Source of the DNA: Deltaproteobacteria bacterium
GTDB lineage: Bacteria > Desulfobacterota > Binatia > UBA1149 > CAITLU01
NCBI GenBank assembly: GCA_016218925.1
Contig: JACRCR010000072.1
Coordinates: forward strand, 1-60,327
DNA: 60,327 bases
Reading direction: 5' to 3'
The position numbers and the translations under genes are program-made. Numbering within the stretch: the first letter of the stretch is position 1; the number at the start of each line of letters is the position of its first letter. The notes beneath the pieces were generated by a model. It did not search any database, was not told the origin of the DNA, and worked only from the letters and a program-made list of their open reading frames with translations. This document shows, one piece after another, positions 29,050 to 37,716 of the stretch.

Positions 29050-31500
29050 TCACCCTCGAAGCCGCGCCACGCTGAAGGCGTCGCCTCCCTGGTCCTCAGA
29101 CGCGGGGGCCGACTCGCTGACGTAATGCGACTCGGCCAGAGCTCTGCGGATCGCACTGCGCATCGCGCCGGTGCCGTGGCCGTGCAGGACGAACACGACG
29201 TCGCGATTGCGCACCAGCGATTCGTCGAGGAAGGTTTCGAGCATCGCCAGGCCCTGTTCGACGCGCACCCCGCGCAGGTCGAGCGTGTTGTCGGGGATGC
29301 GCAGCGCCGTTTCCAGTGACGCTGCGGCCTCGCGATCGAACGCGACGCTCGCGGTAGGCTCTCCGCGGGTGCTGCCCGCACTGCCGCGGCTGCCCGGCTG
29401 CTCGCCGCGCGGCCACGAGTGGCGGCTCTTGGCTTCGCCGCCGCCGGTGCCAGTGATCACTTGGACTTCATCGGGCCTGGCGCGAACCGTCATCGCGCCG
29501 GCACGCACCTCGACTTCGCCGGCGCGCAGCGCGACCACCTCTCCGATAGTGCCGAGCCCCGACAGCCGCACGCGATCACCGACTCGCGGCGCCGGCCCCG
29601 GCGATGGCTCGGGGGCTCGCGCCGCGGTGGCCAGCGCCCGCGCTTCGTCGATCGCGGAGCGTGCGCGCGCGGCCTGCTCGCGGCTCGCGCTGGCGCCGAG
29701 CCCGGTGACAGCGCGGCGCACTTCGTCCTCGGCGCTGCGCAGGCGCTCGATGAGCCCCTGCGCGTACTGCTGCTCGAGTTCGCGCGCGCGCCCTTTGATC
29801 TTCCGCTCGCGCTCGGCAAGGGCGCTCTCTCGCTCGGCCACTTCGCGCTCTCTGGCCGCGAGCACGGCGGCTGCCGCACCCGCCCGCGCCGAGGCTTCGC
29901 GCGCTGCCTCCCGCTCGACCTCGAGCGAGGCCAACGCTTCGTGCAACGCGCGCTCGCCCTGGTCCATGAGGGTTCGCGCTCGCTCCACCAGCACGTCGTC
30001 GATGCCGACACGCGCCGCCGCCGCCAGCGCGTGACTCTCGCCCGCCGTGCCCGGCACCACGCGGTAGGTCGGCTTGCCGCCCCGGTACTCGAGCGCCGAG
30101 ACCTCGACGCGAGAGTCCTGCGCGCTCATCGCTTTGATCTGGCCGTAATGCGTCGTCACCACTACGCGGGCACCGACGTCGGCCAGGCGTTCGATCACTG
30201 CGCGCGCCAGCGCACCGCCTTGGGCCGGGTCGGTTCCGGCGGCAATCTCGTCGAGCAGCAGCAGCACGCCCGGGCCGGCGCGCTCGAGCATCGAGCGCAG
30301 CGTGGTCAGGTGCGCCGAGAAGCTCGACAGTCCCTCGTGCACGGTCTGCATGTCGCCGATGTCGGCGAAGATTTCGTCGAATACGTCTACGCGCGACCCG
30401 GGTCCGGCAGGCACGAAGCAGCCGGCGCGCACCAGCAGCGCGCACAAACCGATGGTCTTCATCGCCACCGTCTTGCCGCCGGCGTTGGGCCCGGTCAGCA
30501 CCAGCACCGGCCTGGTCGGCGTCAGCGAGAGGTCGTTCGGTACCACGCTTTCCTGGGTGAGCGCGAGCACCGGATGGCGTGCGATGCGAAGATCCACGAT
30601 CGCGTCGCGGCCGACGACCGGACGGCTGGCGTCCAGCCGCGCGGCAAAGTCGGCACGCGCGCACGCCAGGTCCAGCTCGGTGGCGGCCGCCAGCGCCGCG
30701 TGCAGAGCGTCGGCGTGACGCCCGAGTAGCGCCGACAGATCGGCGCGGATGCGACGCTCTTCGTCGCGCAGCTCGGCTTCGGCAATGCGCTTGTCGTTGC
30801 CGAGCGGGACCAGTTGCAGCGGCTCGACGAACACGGTCTGTCCCGATCGCGACACGTCGTGGACGATGCCGAGTCCGAGTCCCTTGGCGTGCACCTTGAT
30901 CGGCAGCACGAAGCGATCGTCGCGGATCGTGATGTAACGGTCTTGCAGCACGTCGGCGAGTTCGAGCGAATCGAGCAGGCCCTCGAGGATCGAGCGCACG
31001 CGCCGCTCCAGCGACGCGATCCGCTCGCGCAACTGCCCGAGCACGGGATAGGTTCTCTCCGCAAGCTCGCCGCGTTCGTCGAGCGCGCAGTCGAAGACGG
31101 CGCACAGCTTGCGGTCGAGGTCGATCGGTTCGGCCAGGCCCGCCAGCGTCGGCGCCGCGGCCTGGTTGCGCAGCATGAAACGGTTGACTTCTCCCAGCGC
31201 TCCCAGCGTGCAGCGTGCAGCGCGAAGGTCGATCAGTTCGAGAACTTCGCCGCGCGCGGCGCGCTCGAGTGCCTCCGAGATCTCCTCGACGCCGCCGAGC
31301 GGCGGCGTGCCGACGCGCTTGTCGAGCAGCGCGAGCACCTCGTCGATGGCGTCGAACGAGTCGGCGATCGCTGCCGAGTCATCGAGCAGCGCGACGTTCT
31401 CGGCCGTACGCCGCCCGGCCGCCGTGCGCGCGTGGCTCGCGAGCTCGGTGGTGACGAACGGCCAGTCGAGGGCCTCCAGCGTGCGCGCGAACAATTCCAC
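29050..31500 (-). CDS. mutS2: Endonuclease/ribosome-rescue MutS2 (RqcU)
   Basis: An 816-residue MutS2. The ATPase core has Walker A LTGPNAGGKTVAMKTIG (about residues 336-350), the FVPAGPGSRVDVFDEIFADI block, Walker B LLLLDEIAAGTDP (about 417) and VVTTHYGQIKAMS. A long coiled coil follows, then the C-terminal Smr nuclease-like domain (LDLRGVRVEQGLAMLETFLD and VVFVLHGHGTGAMRSAIR). Family members suppress recombination or split collided ribosomes. Length is normal (about 780-820). A membrane-protein gene lies 51 bases upstream of its divergent end. Confidence 0.96.
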   Translation of the reverse strand: MELFARTLEALDWPFVTTELASHARTAAGRRTAENVALLDDSAAIADSFDAIDEVLALLDKRVGTPPLGGVEEISEALERAARGEVLELIDLRAARCTLGALGEVNRFMLRNQAAAPTLAGLAEPIDLDRKLCAVFDCALDERGELAERTYPVLGQLRERIASLERRVRSILEGLLDSLELADVLQDRYITIRDDRFVLPIKVHAKGLGLGIVHDVSRSGQTVFVEPLQLVPLGNDKRIAEAELRDEERRIRADLSALLGRHADALHAALAAATELDLACARADFAARLDASRPVVGRDAIVDLRIARHPVLALTQESVVPNDLSLTPTRPVLVLTGPNAGGKTVAMKTIGLCALLVRAGCFVPAGPGSRVDVFDEIFADIGDMQTVHEGLSSFSAHLTTLRSMLERAGPGVLLLLDEIAAGTDPAQGGALARAVIERLADVGARVVVTTHYGQIKAMSAQDSRVEVSALEYRGGKPTYRVVPGTAGESHALAAAARVGIDDVLVERARTLMDQGERALHEALASLEVEREAAREASARAGAAAAVLAAREREVAERESALAERERKIKGRARELEQQYAQGLIERLRSAEDEVRRAVTGLGASASREQAARARSAIDEARALATAARAPEPSPGPAPRVGDRVRLSGLGTIGEVVALRAGEVEVRAGAMTVRARPDEVQVITGTGGGEAKSRHSWPRGEQPGSRGSAGSTRGEPTASVAFDREAAASLETALRIPDNTLDLRGVRVEQGLAMLETFLDESLVRNRDVVFVLHGHGTGAMRSAIRRALAESHYVSESAPASEDQGGDAFSVARLRG

Positions 31501-31551
31501 CGCGTCCCCGTAGGGTGCGCGGCCGGTTCGGTCAACCGGTGCGCCGGCGGC

Positions 31552-32832
31552 TCATCGCGACGCAGGCGCCTTGCCCGCGCGCAGCGCTTGCCAAAGCGCC
31601 ATCTCCAGGTGGGCGCCGGTCAGCAACAGTCCGGCGCCGAATACGCGCCAGGCAATGTCCTGTGCGAGCAGTGCGGCGACTACTCCTGCCAGCGCCGTGC
31701 CCAGGTGCAGCCAGAAGCCGCGGGCCGTGCGCACATCGGGGAGCAACTCGCGCGTCGAAGGCACCGGCGCGGTTCCGACGCGCGGAGCGCAATGATGCAG
31801 CCACACCAGGAACGGCACGATGCGCGTGAGCATGCCGTGCACCAACGCGGCGCCAAAACCCCACAGCACGCACAGCCCGTACAGCAACGGCAGGGCGGGC
31901 TCGGGTCTCAGCAACGCGGCGGCGCCCAGACACGGACACAGCAACGCCGAACCGATCGACAGCCACCAGAACCACAGGCTCGGATCCTTGCGTTTTCGCT
32001 TCCGGCCGCGCAGCGCCCACAGCGCCCACGCCGGCTGCACGATCCACACGGCCAGCGCCGCAGGCGCGCACGCCCACGCAACCTGGCTCGATGGCAGTTT
32101 GGCCAGAGTCACGCCTGTCAGCGCGAGCAATGAGATGGCCACACCGGCCAGCACGGCCCACGGGAGCGCCTTGGGCGCAGCGGGCGTCAGAAAGAACATC
32201 GGCACCACCTGCCACGATACCGCGGCGATCAGCGCTCCGATCCAGCCGAGGAATCCCACGTGCGCGTGTGCCCAGCGCAGCGTCAGCCATTCGCCATGAA
32301 ACGCAGCGCCGGCGCGCGCCGAGGCCATCCACAGTCCCCCCGACACCACGATCGTGAGCGCGAGCAGCGACAGGCGCATGCCCCACGCAGTCGGGCCGGT
32401 CACCCGTGTACGCACCACCGCCGCGCCCGCCGGTATCACGAAAAGCGCCAGCGCGGCGGTGATCAACACGATGGCCGAAGTGAACGTCGCTGCGTTACCC
32501 GTCGCCTGCGCGGTGACCAGCGCTGCGCAGCCGGTCACCAGCAACGCGTGGACGGCGTGCGCCAGGCGCACCATCGGAACCACCGCACCCGCCACCACCG
32601 GCAGCATCTGGTAAAGCGCCCCGACCATCACCAGCATCAGGAAACCGACTACGCCCAGGTGCACCACCGCTACGTTGGTGGGACCCCACACGCTGCCCAT
32701 TTCATCGCCGCCACGCCCGAGCAGCAGTGCGCCGGCGGCGCACAGCGCCAGCGGCGCCGTCAGGAAGAAGCTCATCGGTATGGATAGCGGTGGCCCCTGT
32801 TCGGCGCGGATCCCGCTGATCGAAAAGCTCAT
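31552..32832 (-). CDS. Polytopic membrane protein, haem-copper oxidase subunit I-like / NnrS-like
   Basis: A 426-residue protein with about 12 membrane segments. Conserved-looking histidines sit in helices: NVAVVHLGVVGFLMLVMVGA, WAHAHVGFLGWIGALIAAVS and VHGMLTRIVPFLVWLHH. This layout recalls haem-copper oxidase / nitric oxide reductase subunit I or the haem-copper NnrS protein. The ATG at 32832 overlaps the DUF2249 gene stop by ATGA, so the two are co-translated. With the divergent hemerythrin gene this suggests nitric-oxide stress or oxygen handling. Not a full oxidase subunit: the usual Cu-ligand His-His pair within helix VI is not obvious. Confidence 0.65.
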   Translation of the reverse strand: MSFSISGIRAEQGPPLSIPMSFFLTAPLALCAAGALLLGRGGDEMGSVWGPTNVAVVHLGVVGFLMLVMVGALYQMLPVVAGAVVPMVRLAHAVHALLVTGCAALVTAQATGNAATFTSAIVLITAALALFVIPAGAAVVRTRVTGPTAWGMRLSLLALTIVVSGGLWMASARAGAAFHGEWLTLRWAHAHVGFLGWIGALIAAVSWQVVPMFFLTPAAPKALPWAVLAGVAISLLALTGVTLAKLPSSQVAWACAPAALAVWIVQPAWALWALRGRKRKRKDPSLWFWWLSIGSALLCPCLGAAALLRPEPALPLLYGLCVLWGFGAALVHGMLTRIVPFLVWLHHCAPRVGTAPVPSTRELLPDVRTARGFWLHLGTALAGVVAALLAQDIAWRVFGAGLLLTGAHLEMALWQALRAGKAPASR

Positions 32833-33305
32833 GGCTTTCTCACCCACAGAGTCGCGCTGCCGTCGGGGTGATCCTCGGCCCGCCACTCGAGCGCGCGCGC
32901 GTCGAGGTGCGCAAAGAGCAGCATCGGGCGCCTGGGCAACCACGCGGTGTACACGGCGCCGCGGGTCAGCGCCGCGCACGCCAGCAGCACGCGCTCCAAT
33001 GGGAGGGGCGGTTCCAGTACGGTGAGGTCCTCGAAGGGCGGCAACCGGCCTCGCGAAACTCTCGCGACCCAGGTTCCGTCATCGGACCTCAGTGCCTGCG
33101 CCGCATATCCCGCGGCGCGCAGTTCGTCCATCAGCGGCTGCGGCTCCAACGATGCGACGATCTCCATGACGCCGTCGGGATCGAGCGCCGCGGCAGTGCT
33201 CATGGCTAGGTCGACCGGCGCGAGCCCGCTCGCCGCGGCGGGCCCCACATCGAGCACGCACAGCAGCGACGCTGCCTGCGCGGTTGGTCTTGCTTCATTT
33301 CCCAC
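32829..33305 (-). CDS. Double DUF2249 protein
   Basis: About 158 residues with two DUF2249-like units: LCVLDVGPAAASGLAPVDLA with ASLEPQPLMDELRAAGYAAQ, then LTVLEPPLPLERVLLACAAL with PMLLFAHLDARALEWRAEDH. DUF2249 proteins are commonly encoded with hemerythrin and NO-reductase-related genes. A GTG at 33305 is taken as start because it leaves a short leader before the first strand; the frame stays open further upstream over the hemerythrin promoter. Overlaps the downstream membrane-protein gene. Confidence 0.7.
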   Translation of the reverse strand: MGNEARPTAQAASLLCVLDVGPAAASGLAPVDLAMSTAAALDPDGVMEIVASLEPQPLMDELRAAGYAAQALRSDDGTWVARVSRGRLPPFEDLTVLEPPLPLERVLLACAALTRGAVYTAWLPRRPMLLFAHLDARALEWRAEDHPDGSATLWVRKP

Positions 33306-33348
33306 GTAAGTGTTCCCGCAGATCGATGCTGTCAGCTCGGAGCCGAAT

Positions 33349-33813
33349 ATGACCACGCCGGATGTCGGAGTATACCCGTTTTTCAGCCAGGACCACCGCG
33401 ACTGTGACGGTGCGTGGGTCGCGCTGGAGGAAGCCGCGAGCGGCGCAAGAGCGGACGAAACGCGCAAGCTGTGGAAGGACTTCGCCGCTCGCATGGAGCG
33501 TCACTTTCGGATGGAGGAAGAGGTGCTGTTCCCCGCGTTCGAAGATGCCACGGGGATGCACGGCGCGGGTCCCACCGAAGTGATGCGCATTGAACACAAC
33601 CAGATGCGCGCGTTGCTGGCGCAGATCGGCCAGCGGGTCGACGCGGGCGATCTCGACGGCGTGCTCGATCACGGCGACACGCTGATGATGCTGGTCGCAC
33701 AGCACAACGCCAAAGAAGAGAACATGCTCTACCCGATGGCGGACAACGCGCTGCACGCCGTGTGGGACTCCCTCGCCGCGCGACTACACACCTACATCGA
33801 TCCTTCGCACTGA
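33349..33813 (+). CDS. Hemerythrin-like di-iron protein
   Basis: A 154-residue hemerythrin-domain protein. The iron-ligand pattern is present: FFSQDHRDCDGAW, ARMERHFRMEEEVLFPAF, MRIEHNQMRALL and VAQHNAKEENMLYPMADN. Members bind O2 or NO, or repair iron centres (as in RIC/YtfE). The ATG at 33349 is chosen because of a GGAG site 6 bases upstream. Divergent from the DUF2249/oxidase-like operon, with only about 43 bases between starts, so both promoters must overlap the coding ends. Confidence 0.92.
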   Translation: MTTPDVGVYPFFSQDHRDCDGAWVALEEAASGARADETRKLWKDFAARMERHFRMEEEVLFPAFEDATGMHGAGPTEVMRIEHNQMRALLAQIGQRVDAGDLDGVLDHGDTLMMLVAQHNAKEENMLYPMADNALHAVWDSLAARLHTYIDPSH

Positions 33814-33962
33814 TCTCGAGGCGTGCGTCGGCGGCGGTGCCGCGCGCGCACGCGACCGACACCGACGCGAAGTGCCGGCGGCGAAGTCCGCCGGGCCGCG
33901 ACGGCCGGCGCGCGGCCGACCGCCGCGCAGCCGGTTGCGGGTCGATCCTCTCAACCCTCACG

Positions 33963-33976
33963 GCGTAGTTCTACGC
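33963..33976. promoter_or_regulatory. CGTAG-N2-CTACG dyad upstream of the LuxR gene
   Basis: GCGTAGTTCTACGC, a perfect dyad apart from its 2-base centre, lies 86 bases upstream of the LuxR-type GTG. The same 12-bp dyad in the other orientation occurs at 36434-36445, after the FixJ gene. Size and symmetry fit a LuxR/NarL-type response-regulator site. Confidence 0.6.
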
Positions 33977-34061
33977 GCGTAGTAATTCGATCTTGTCGGC
34001 GCGCGCACGAACGCTACAGTCCCACTTGCGCCACGTCGCCGCGGCGAAAAAAGGAGTTGTC

Positions 34062-34379
34062 GTGAAACTCGAAACAAACCCACTCCCGTCGCAGAATTCC
34101 TCGATTCCGCCCAGCGGTCTCCAGCCGAGGCCGTTTGCTCCACTAGCCCGGCCGACGGCCCCCGCGCGCAGCACGGGGCGTCCTCGCCGCCACCTGACCG
34201 ACAAGGAGAAGCAGATCCTGCGCCTGATCTGCGACGGTCTGACGAATCCGGCCATCGCGGCTTCGCTGAGCGTTTCCCGCGAGACCGTGAAATCCGAACT
34301 GAAGCGGATCTTTCGTAAGATCAACGTCAGCAACCGCACCCAGGCGGCGGTCTTGCTCGTAAAGCAGGGCTGGCTGTAG
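34062..34379 (+). CDS. Small LuxR-type HTH regulator
   Basis: A 105-residue protein. An AAGGAG site 5 bases before the GTG at 34062 decides the start. The N-terminal 45 residues are Pro/Ser-rich and look disordered. Residues about 48-105 are a GerE/LuxR-type DNA-binding domain (LTDKEKQILRLICDGLTNPA, then ASLSVSRETVKSELKRIF). No receiver or ligand domain is present, so it probably acts with, or competes against, the nearby FixJ-like regulator. It lies 37 bases upstream of a histidine kinase gene. Confidence 0.85.
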   Translation: MKLETNPLPSQNSSIPPSGLQPRPFAPLARPTAPARSTGRPRRHLTDKEKQILRLICDGLTNPAIAASLSVSRETVKSELKRIFRKINVSNRTQAAVLLVKQGWL

Positions 34380-34416
34380 CAGGCCGCAGGCAGACGCCGT
34401 CGGGGAGCGATCCTGG

Positions 34417-35799
34417 GTGGCGTTTGCCGAAGACGTCGTCCGGGAACGGACGGCGGTCTCGACAGCGGATGACTGCCGGGAGAGAGAGTCTCGGCGAGAC
34501 GAACAATTTGCGACTAGCATGAAGGGCGGGACCAAGTCGGTATCCTCAGGGCAACCTGAGCGAACCACGCTGGCGCGGCCGTCCCGCGCGCCACGTGGCA
34601 AAGTGGTCGGGGATGGTGCGCCGCCGCAGGAGTTGCGGCCCTACGCCGACTCGATTCTGGACGCGATGCACGAGCCCGCGGTGGTGATCGACGACGACCT
34701 CCGCATCCGTTGGGCCAATCAGCCCTTCTGCACTCTGTTTCAGCTACCCGACCAGGAAGTCCGCGGACGCCCGTTAGGGGACGTCGGCGCCGATGTGTGG
34801 ATGCTGCCGACGCTGCGCCGGCGCTTGAAGCGGGTGTTGAGGAGCGGTGCCGCGATGGAATCCTTCGAGGTTCCGTATCGATCCGACGCGCTCGGCCAGC
34901 GGGCGTTGCTGGTGAGCGCGCGCACGCTGCCGCACGACGGCGCAAGTCCGGACAGCGTTGTGGTGGCCATCGACGACGTCACCGAGCGACGGCGGATGGG
35001 CGATCTGCTGCGCCAGGAAGACGTGCGCCGCCGCGAAGAGGCGCAAATTCGGCAACGGCAGCTCGAGCTGACCAACGCGATGCGGGCGAGCACCGTCGGC
35101 GAATTGGCCACCGGGCTCGCACACGAACTCAACCAGCCGCTCGCATCGATTTCCAACGTGGTGGAAGCCTGTGCCCAGTATCTGCGGGCGGGGACCGTCG
35201 ATCCGCCCAAGCTGCTCGAGCTTCTGTCGCAAGCCGCCACCGATTCGATGCGGGCTGCCGCGGTGGTTGCGCGCCTGCGTAGTTGCGTGGACAAGGGGCA
35301 GACCCAGCGCGAGCCGGTCGAACTCGGCGAGATCGTCGGGAATCTGCCGCGGCTGTTGCTGTGGGAGCTGGATCGCCAGCGGATCGTGCTGAGAGTGAGG
35401 CTTCCGGCCGGGCGCTTGCACGTTGACGCCGATCGGATTCAGATCGAGCAGGTGATCGTGAACCTGATCCAGAACGCGATCGACAGCATCCAAGAGGCCG
35501 ACGGCCCGCAGCGGCTCATCGAACTCAGCGTACGCTCGGCCCACGGCATGGGTGAAGTCAGCGTGCGGGATACCGGCACGGGGGTTTCCGAACCGGCGGC
35601 CGAACGCATGTTCGAGGCTTTCTTCACGACCAGGACACGCGGACTCGGAATCGGGCTGGCGCTCAGCCGGTCGATCCTGGAAGCACACCGGGGTCGCATC
35701 TGGATGGAAGCCCCGCCCGGCGGCGGCCCGGGAACCGTCGTGCGCTTCTCGATCCCCACCAAGTCGCCGCAGCGGCGACGTAAGGATCGGACGGTATGA
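34417..35799 (+). CDS. PAS-domain sensor histidine kinase, FixL-like
   Basis: A 460-residue soluble kinase without membrane segments. A PAS domain spans about residues 79-190 (DSILDAMHEPAVVIDDDLRI) and is followed by a helical linker. The dimerisation/phosphorylation box is GLAHELNQPLASISN with His236. The ATP-binding domain has NLIQNAID, VRDTGTGV and GLGIGLALSRSILEAHRG. This is the FixL/DctB-type HisKA class. It overlaps the FixJ-like gene by ATGA, so the two form one phosphorelay. The GTG at 34417 has a GGGGAG about 10 bases upstream; an ATG at 34519 is an alternative. The signal is unknown. Confidence 0.93.
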   Translation: MAFAEDVVRERTAVSTADDCRERESRRDEQFATSMKGGTKSVSSGQPERTTLARPSRAPRGKVVGDGAPPQELRPYADSILDAMHEPAVVIDDDLRIRWANQPFCTLFQLPDQEVRGRPLGDVGADVWMLPTLRRRLKRVLRSGAAMESFEVPYRSDALGQRALLVSARTLPHDGASPDSVVVAIDDVTERRRMGDLLRQEDVRRREEAQIRQRQLELTNAMRASTVGELATGLAHELNQPLASISNVVEACAQYLRAGTVDPPKLLELLSQAATDSMRAAAVVARLRSCVDKGQTQREPVELGEIVGNLPRLLLWELDRQRIVLRVRLPAGRLHVDADRIQIEQVIVNLIQNAIDSIQEADGPQRLIELSVRSAHGMGEVSVRDTGTGVSEPAAERMFEAFFTTRTRGLGIGLALSRSILEAHRGRIWMEAPPGGGPGTVVRFSIPTKSPQRRRKDRTV

Positions 35800-36422
35800 G
35801 CAAAGCACCCGCTACGGTCTTCGTGGTCGACGACAACGCCGGCGTGCGCAGTTCGTTGCGCGAGTTGTTGACCTCGGTTTCGCTGCCGGTCGAGACCTTC
35901 GCTTCCGGCAAGGAATTTCTCGACACGTTCGATCCCGACCGCGCGGGATGCCTGATCCTGGATGTGCGGCTCAAGGAAGGCAGCGGGCTGGACCTCCAGG
36001 ACGAACTGCGCCGGCGCGCCGTGACGATCCCGATCATCGTGCTGACCGGGCACGGCGACGTGCCGAACTCGGTGCGAGCGCTCAAGGCCGGAGCCTTCGA
36101 CTTCCTGCAGAAACCGCCGCCACCGGCGGTGCTGCTGGAGAGGATTCACGCCGCCCTGGAGAGTGATCGGGCGGCCCGTGAGACAGCGTCGGAGCGCGCC
36201 GTCGCGCTGCGACGGCTCGCGTCGCTGACGCCTCGCGAGCGCGAGGTGATGTCGTTGCTGGTTGCCGGAGCGACCTCCAAGGAGATCGCATCCGACCTGA
36301 AACTCAGCGTGAGAACGGTCGAAGGGCACCGGCGCAGGGTTCTGTCCAAACTGAGGGTCGCCTCGGCCGCGCAGCTCGTGCGGGTCGTCCTGACCAGTCG
36401 CGGCCCGGACCTCCAGGCCTGA
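35796..36422 (+). CDS. FixJ-family response regulator (receiver plus LuxR HTH)
   Basis: A 208-residue partner of the preceding kinase. The receiver has the acidic pair Asp12-Asp13 (VVDDNAGVRSS), phospho-acceptor Asp56 (LILDVRLKEGSG), Thr in VLTGHGD and Lys in FDFLQKP. The C-terminal HTH shows LTPREREVMSLLVAGATSKE and LKLSVRTVEGHRRRVLSKLR. The gene is translationally coupled to the kinase. It is the best candidate to bind the two CGTAG-N2-CTACG dyads that flank this three-gene cluster. Confidence 0.94.
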   Translation: MSKAPATVFVVDDNAGVRSSLRELLTSVSLPVETFASGKEFLDTFDPDRAGCLILDVRLKEGSGLDLQDELRRRAVTIPIIVLTGHGDVPNSVRALKAGAFDFLQKPPPPAVLLERIHAALESDRAARETASERAVALRRLASLTPREREVMSLLVAGATSKEIASDLKLSVRTVEGHRRRVLSKLRVASAAQLVRVVLTSRGPDLQA

Positions 36423-36433
36423 ACGACCGCAAG

Positions 36434-36445
36434 CGTAGAACTACG
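36434..36445. promoter_or_regulatory. CGTAG-N2-CTACG dyad after the FixJ-like gene
   Basis: CGTAGAACTACG, preceded by GC and followed by TACGC. It is the exact reverse complement of the dyad core at 33964-33975 and lies 66 bases upstream of the next rightward gene. Confidence 0.6.
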
Positions 36446-36511
36446 TACGCATTCCCACTCGCGTACTTTCCCGATCTTACGCGACGTCCGCCCATTTCGT
36501 AGAAACGCATC

Positions 36512-36976
36512 GTGGCCACGACGAGCATACGCAATCATCTCGCCGCGGATCCATACCTGCCCGACATGTCCTGTGACGGAATCGAACCGACGATGCTGCT
36601 GCGCGGCGGGCAGTTCGCTGCGCATTGCGAACTCCCACCGGAGCACCGGCTGATGATCGCGCTGGTGATGGACGCGGTCCAATGCGTGGAGAAGTATCGT
36701 CACGCGACCGACTCTCGCGGCAAGCGATGTTTCGACAGAGAAGCCGAGTGGATTCTCTCGGATGACACCAAGCGGCTCTACGCCTTCGCGCGGATCTGCG
36801 AAACCCTGGACCTGGATCCGGCCGCTGTCCGTCGCTCCCTCGGGCTCGTGGCCTCGCGTCGTGATCGCAGACCACGTTCTGCGCGGCGGCGTATTTCGAG
36901 TCGGCCCTTTGAGAGCCGACTGAGCGATGGTGCCGGTCGCCGGCCGCGGGGTATCTCGGCGACGGTACCATCGTGA
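36512..36976 (+). CDS. Conserved hypothetical protein downstream of a regulator dyad
   Basis: A 154-residue protein from a GTG. Residues about 30-120 carry LPPEHRLMIALVMDAVQCVE, KRCFDREAEWILSDDTKRLY and FARICETLDLDPAAVRRSLG, a pattern I have seen in small uncharacterised proteins of Deltaproteobacteria-type genomes. The C-terminus is basic. Starts at 36566 or 36593 would still keep this core. The upstream dyad suggests control by the FixJ-like regulator. No function can be assigned. Confidence 0.65.
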   Translation: MATTSIRNHLAADPYLPDMSCDGIEPTMLLRGGQFAAHCELPPEHRLMIALVMDAVQCVEKYRHATDSRGKRCFDREAEWILSDDTKRLYAFARICETLDLDPAAVRRSLGLVASRRDRRPRSARRRISSRPFESRLSDGAGRRPRGISATVPS

Positions 36977-37116
36977 CCGCCGCGCACACGCGATCATCCC
37001 AGGCACCGCGGTCTCGCCGAAGTCTCACCATCTGAGCGCCGGCAGCTGAACGTTCGCGCGCGGTTGCCTTCGCGCCCTTTCCCGGTGCACAAACATCGCG
37101 GCTGGATCGCTGCCTC

Positions 37117-37716
37117 ATGTCCGTGCTGGTTTTCGCCTACGGTTCCAACCTCTGTCTGGAGAGGCTTCGCGCCCGTACCCCCAGTGCGCGTGCGCTGACC
37201 GCCGGAATGCTGCGCCGGCACGCGCTGCGCTGGCACAAGCGCAGCCTCGACGGCTCAGGCAAGTGCGACGCTCTGGCGACCGGCGACAGCGCCGATCTGG
37301 TGTGGGGGGCCGTCTATGAACTGAGCGCGACCGACAAGCTTGTACTCGACCGCTTCGAGGGGCTCGGCGATGACTACTTCGAGCGCGAAGTCGTGATCGA
37401 GACGCCCGGCGCAAGCATGGCCGGCGTCGTAGTCTACCTGGCCAACCCGCGCTGGATCGACGCCGCGGTCAGGCCGTACTCCTGGTACAAGGATTTCGTC
37501 GTGCGTGGCGCGGCTCAGCACCGGCTTCCCGGCAACTACCGCGCCGCGATCGAGGCGATCGACGCGCTGGAAGACCCGGATCGGTCGCGTCATCGTCGCG
37601 AGGTGGCGGTGCTGGCGGCGCCCCCTCCCGCTATGTCGGCTGCCGGCGGTGCCGGCGCAGCCGATCCCGGGGCTATTCCCGGGCGACGGCCTCGCCGTCC
37701 AGATACCGGACGATGA
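37117..37716 (+). CDS. Gamma-glutamylcyclotransferase-like protein
   Basis: A 199-residue protein with a GGCT/AIG2 fold. The substrate loop FAYGSNL is at residues 6-12 and the likely catalytic Glu lies in DRFEGLGDDYFEREV. Such enzymes release 5-oxoproline from gamma-glutamyl compounds. The last 40 residues are low-complexity Ala/Pro/Gly. The 3' end overlaps the convergent cofC gene by 44 bases, which suggests a recent loss of the original stop or a shared tail. Confidence 0.88.
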   Translation: MSVLVFAYGSNLCLERLRARTPSARALTAGMLRRHALRWHKRSLDGSGKCDALATGDSADLVWGAVYELSATDKLVLDRFEGLGDDYFEREVVIETPGASMAGVVVYLANPRWIDAAVRPYSWYKDFVVRGAAQHRLPGNYRAAIEAIDALEDPDRSRHRREVAVLAAPPPAMSAAGGAGAADPGAIPGRRPRRPDTGR

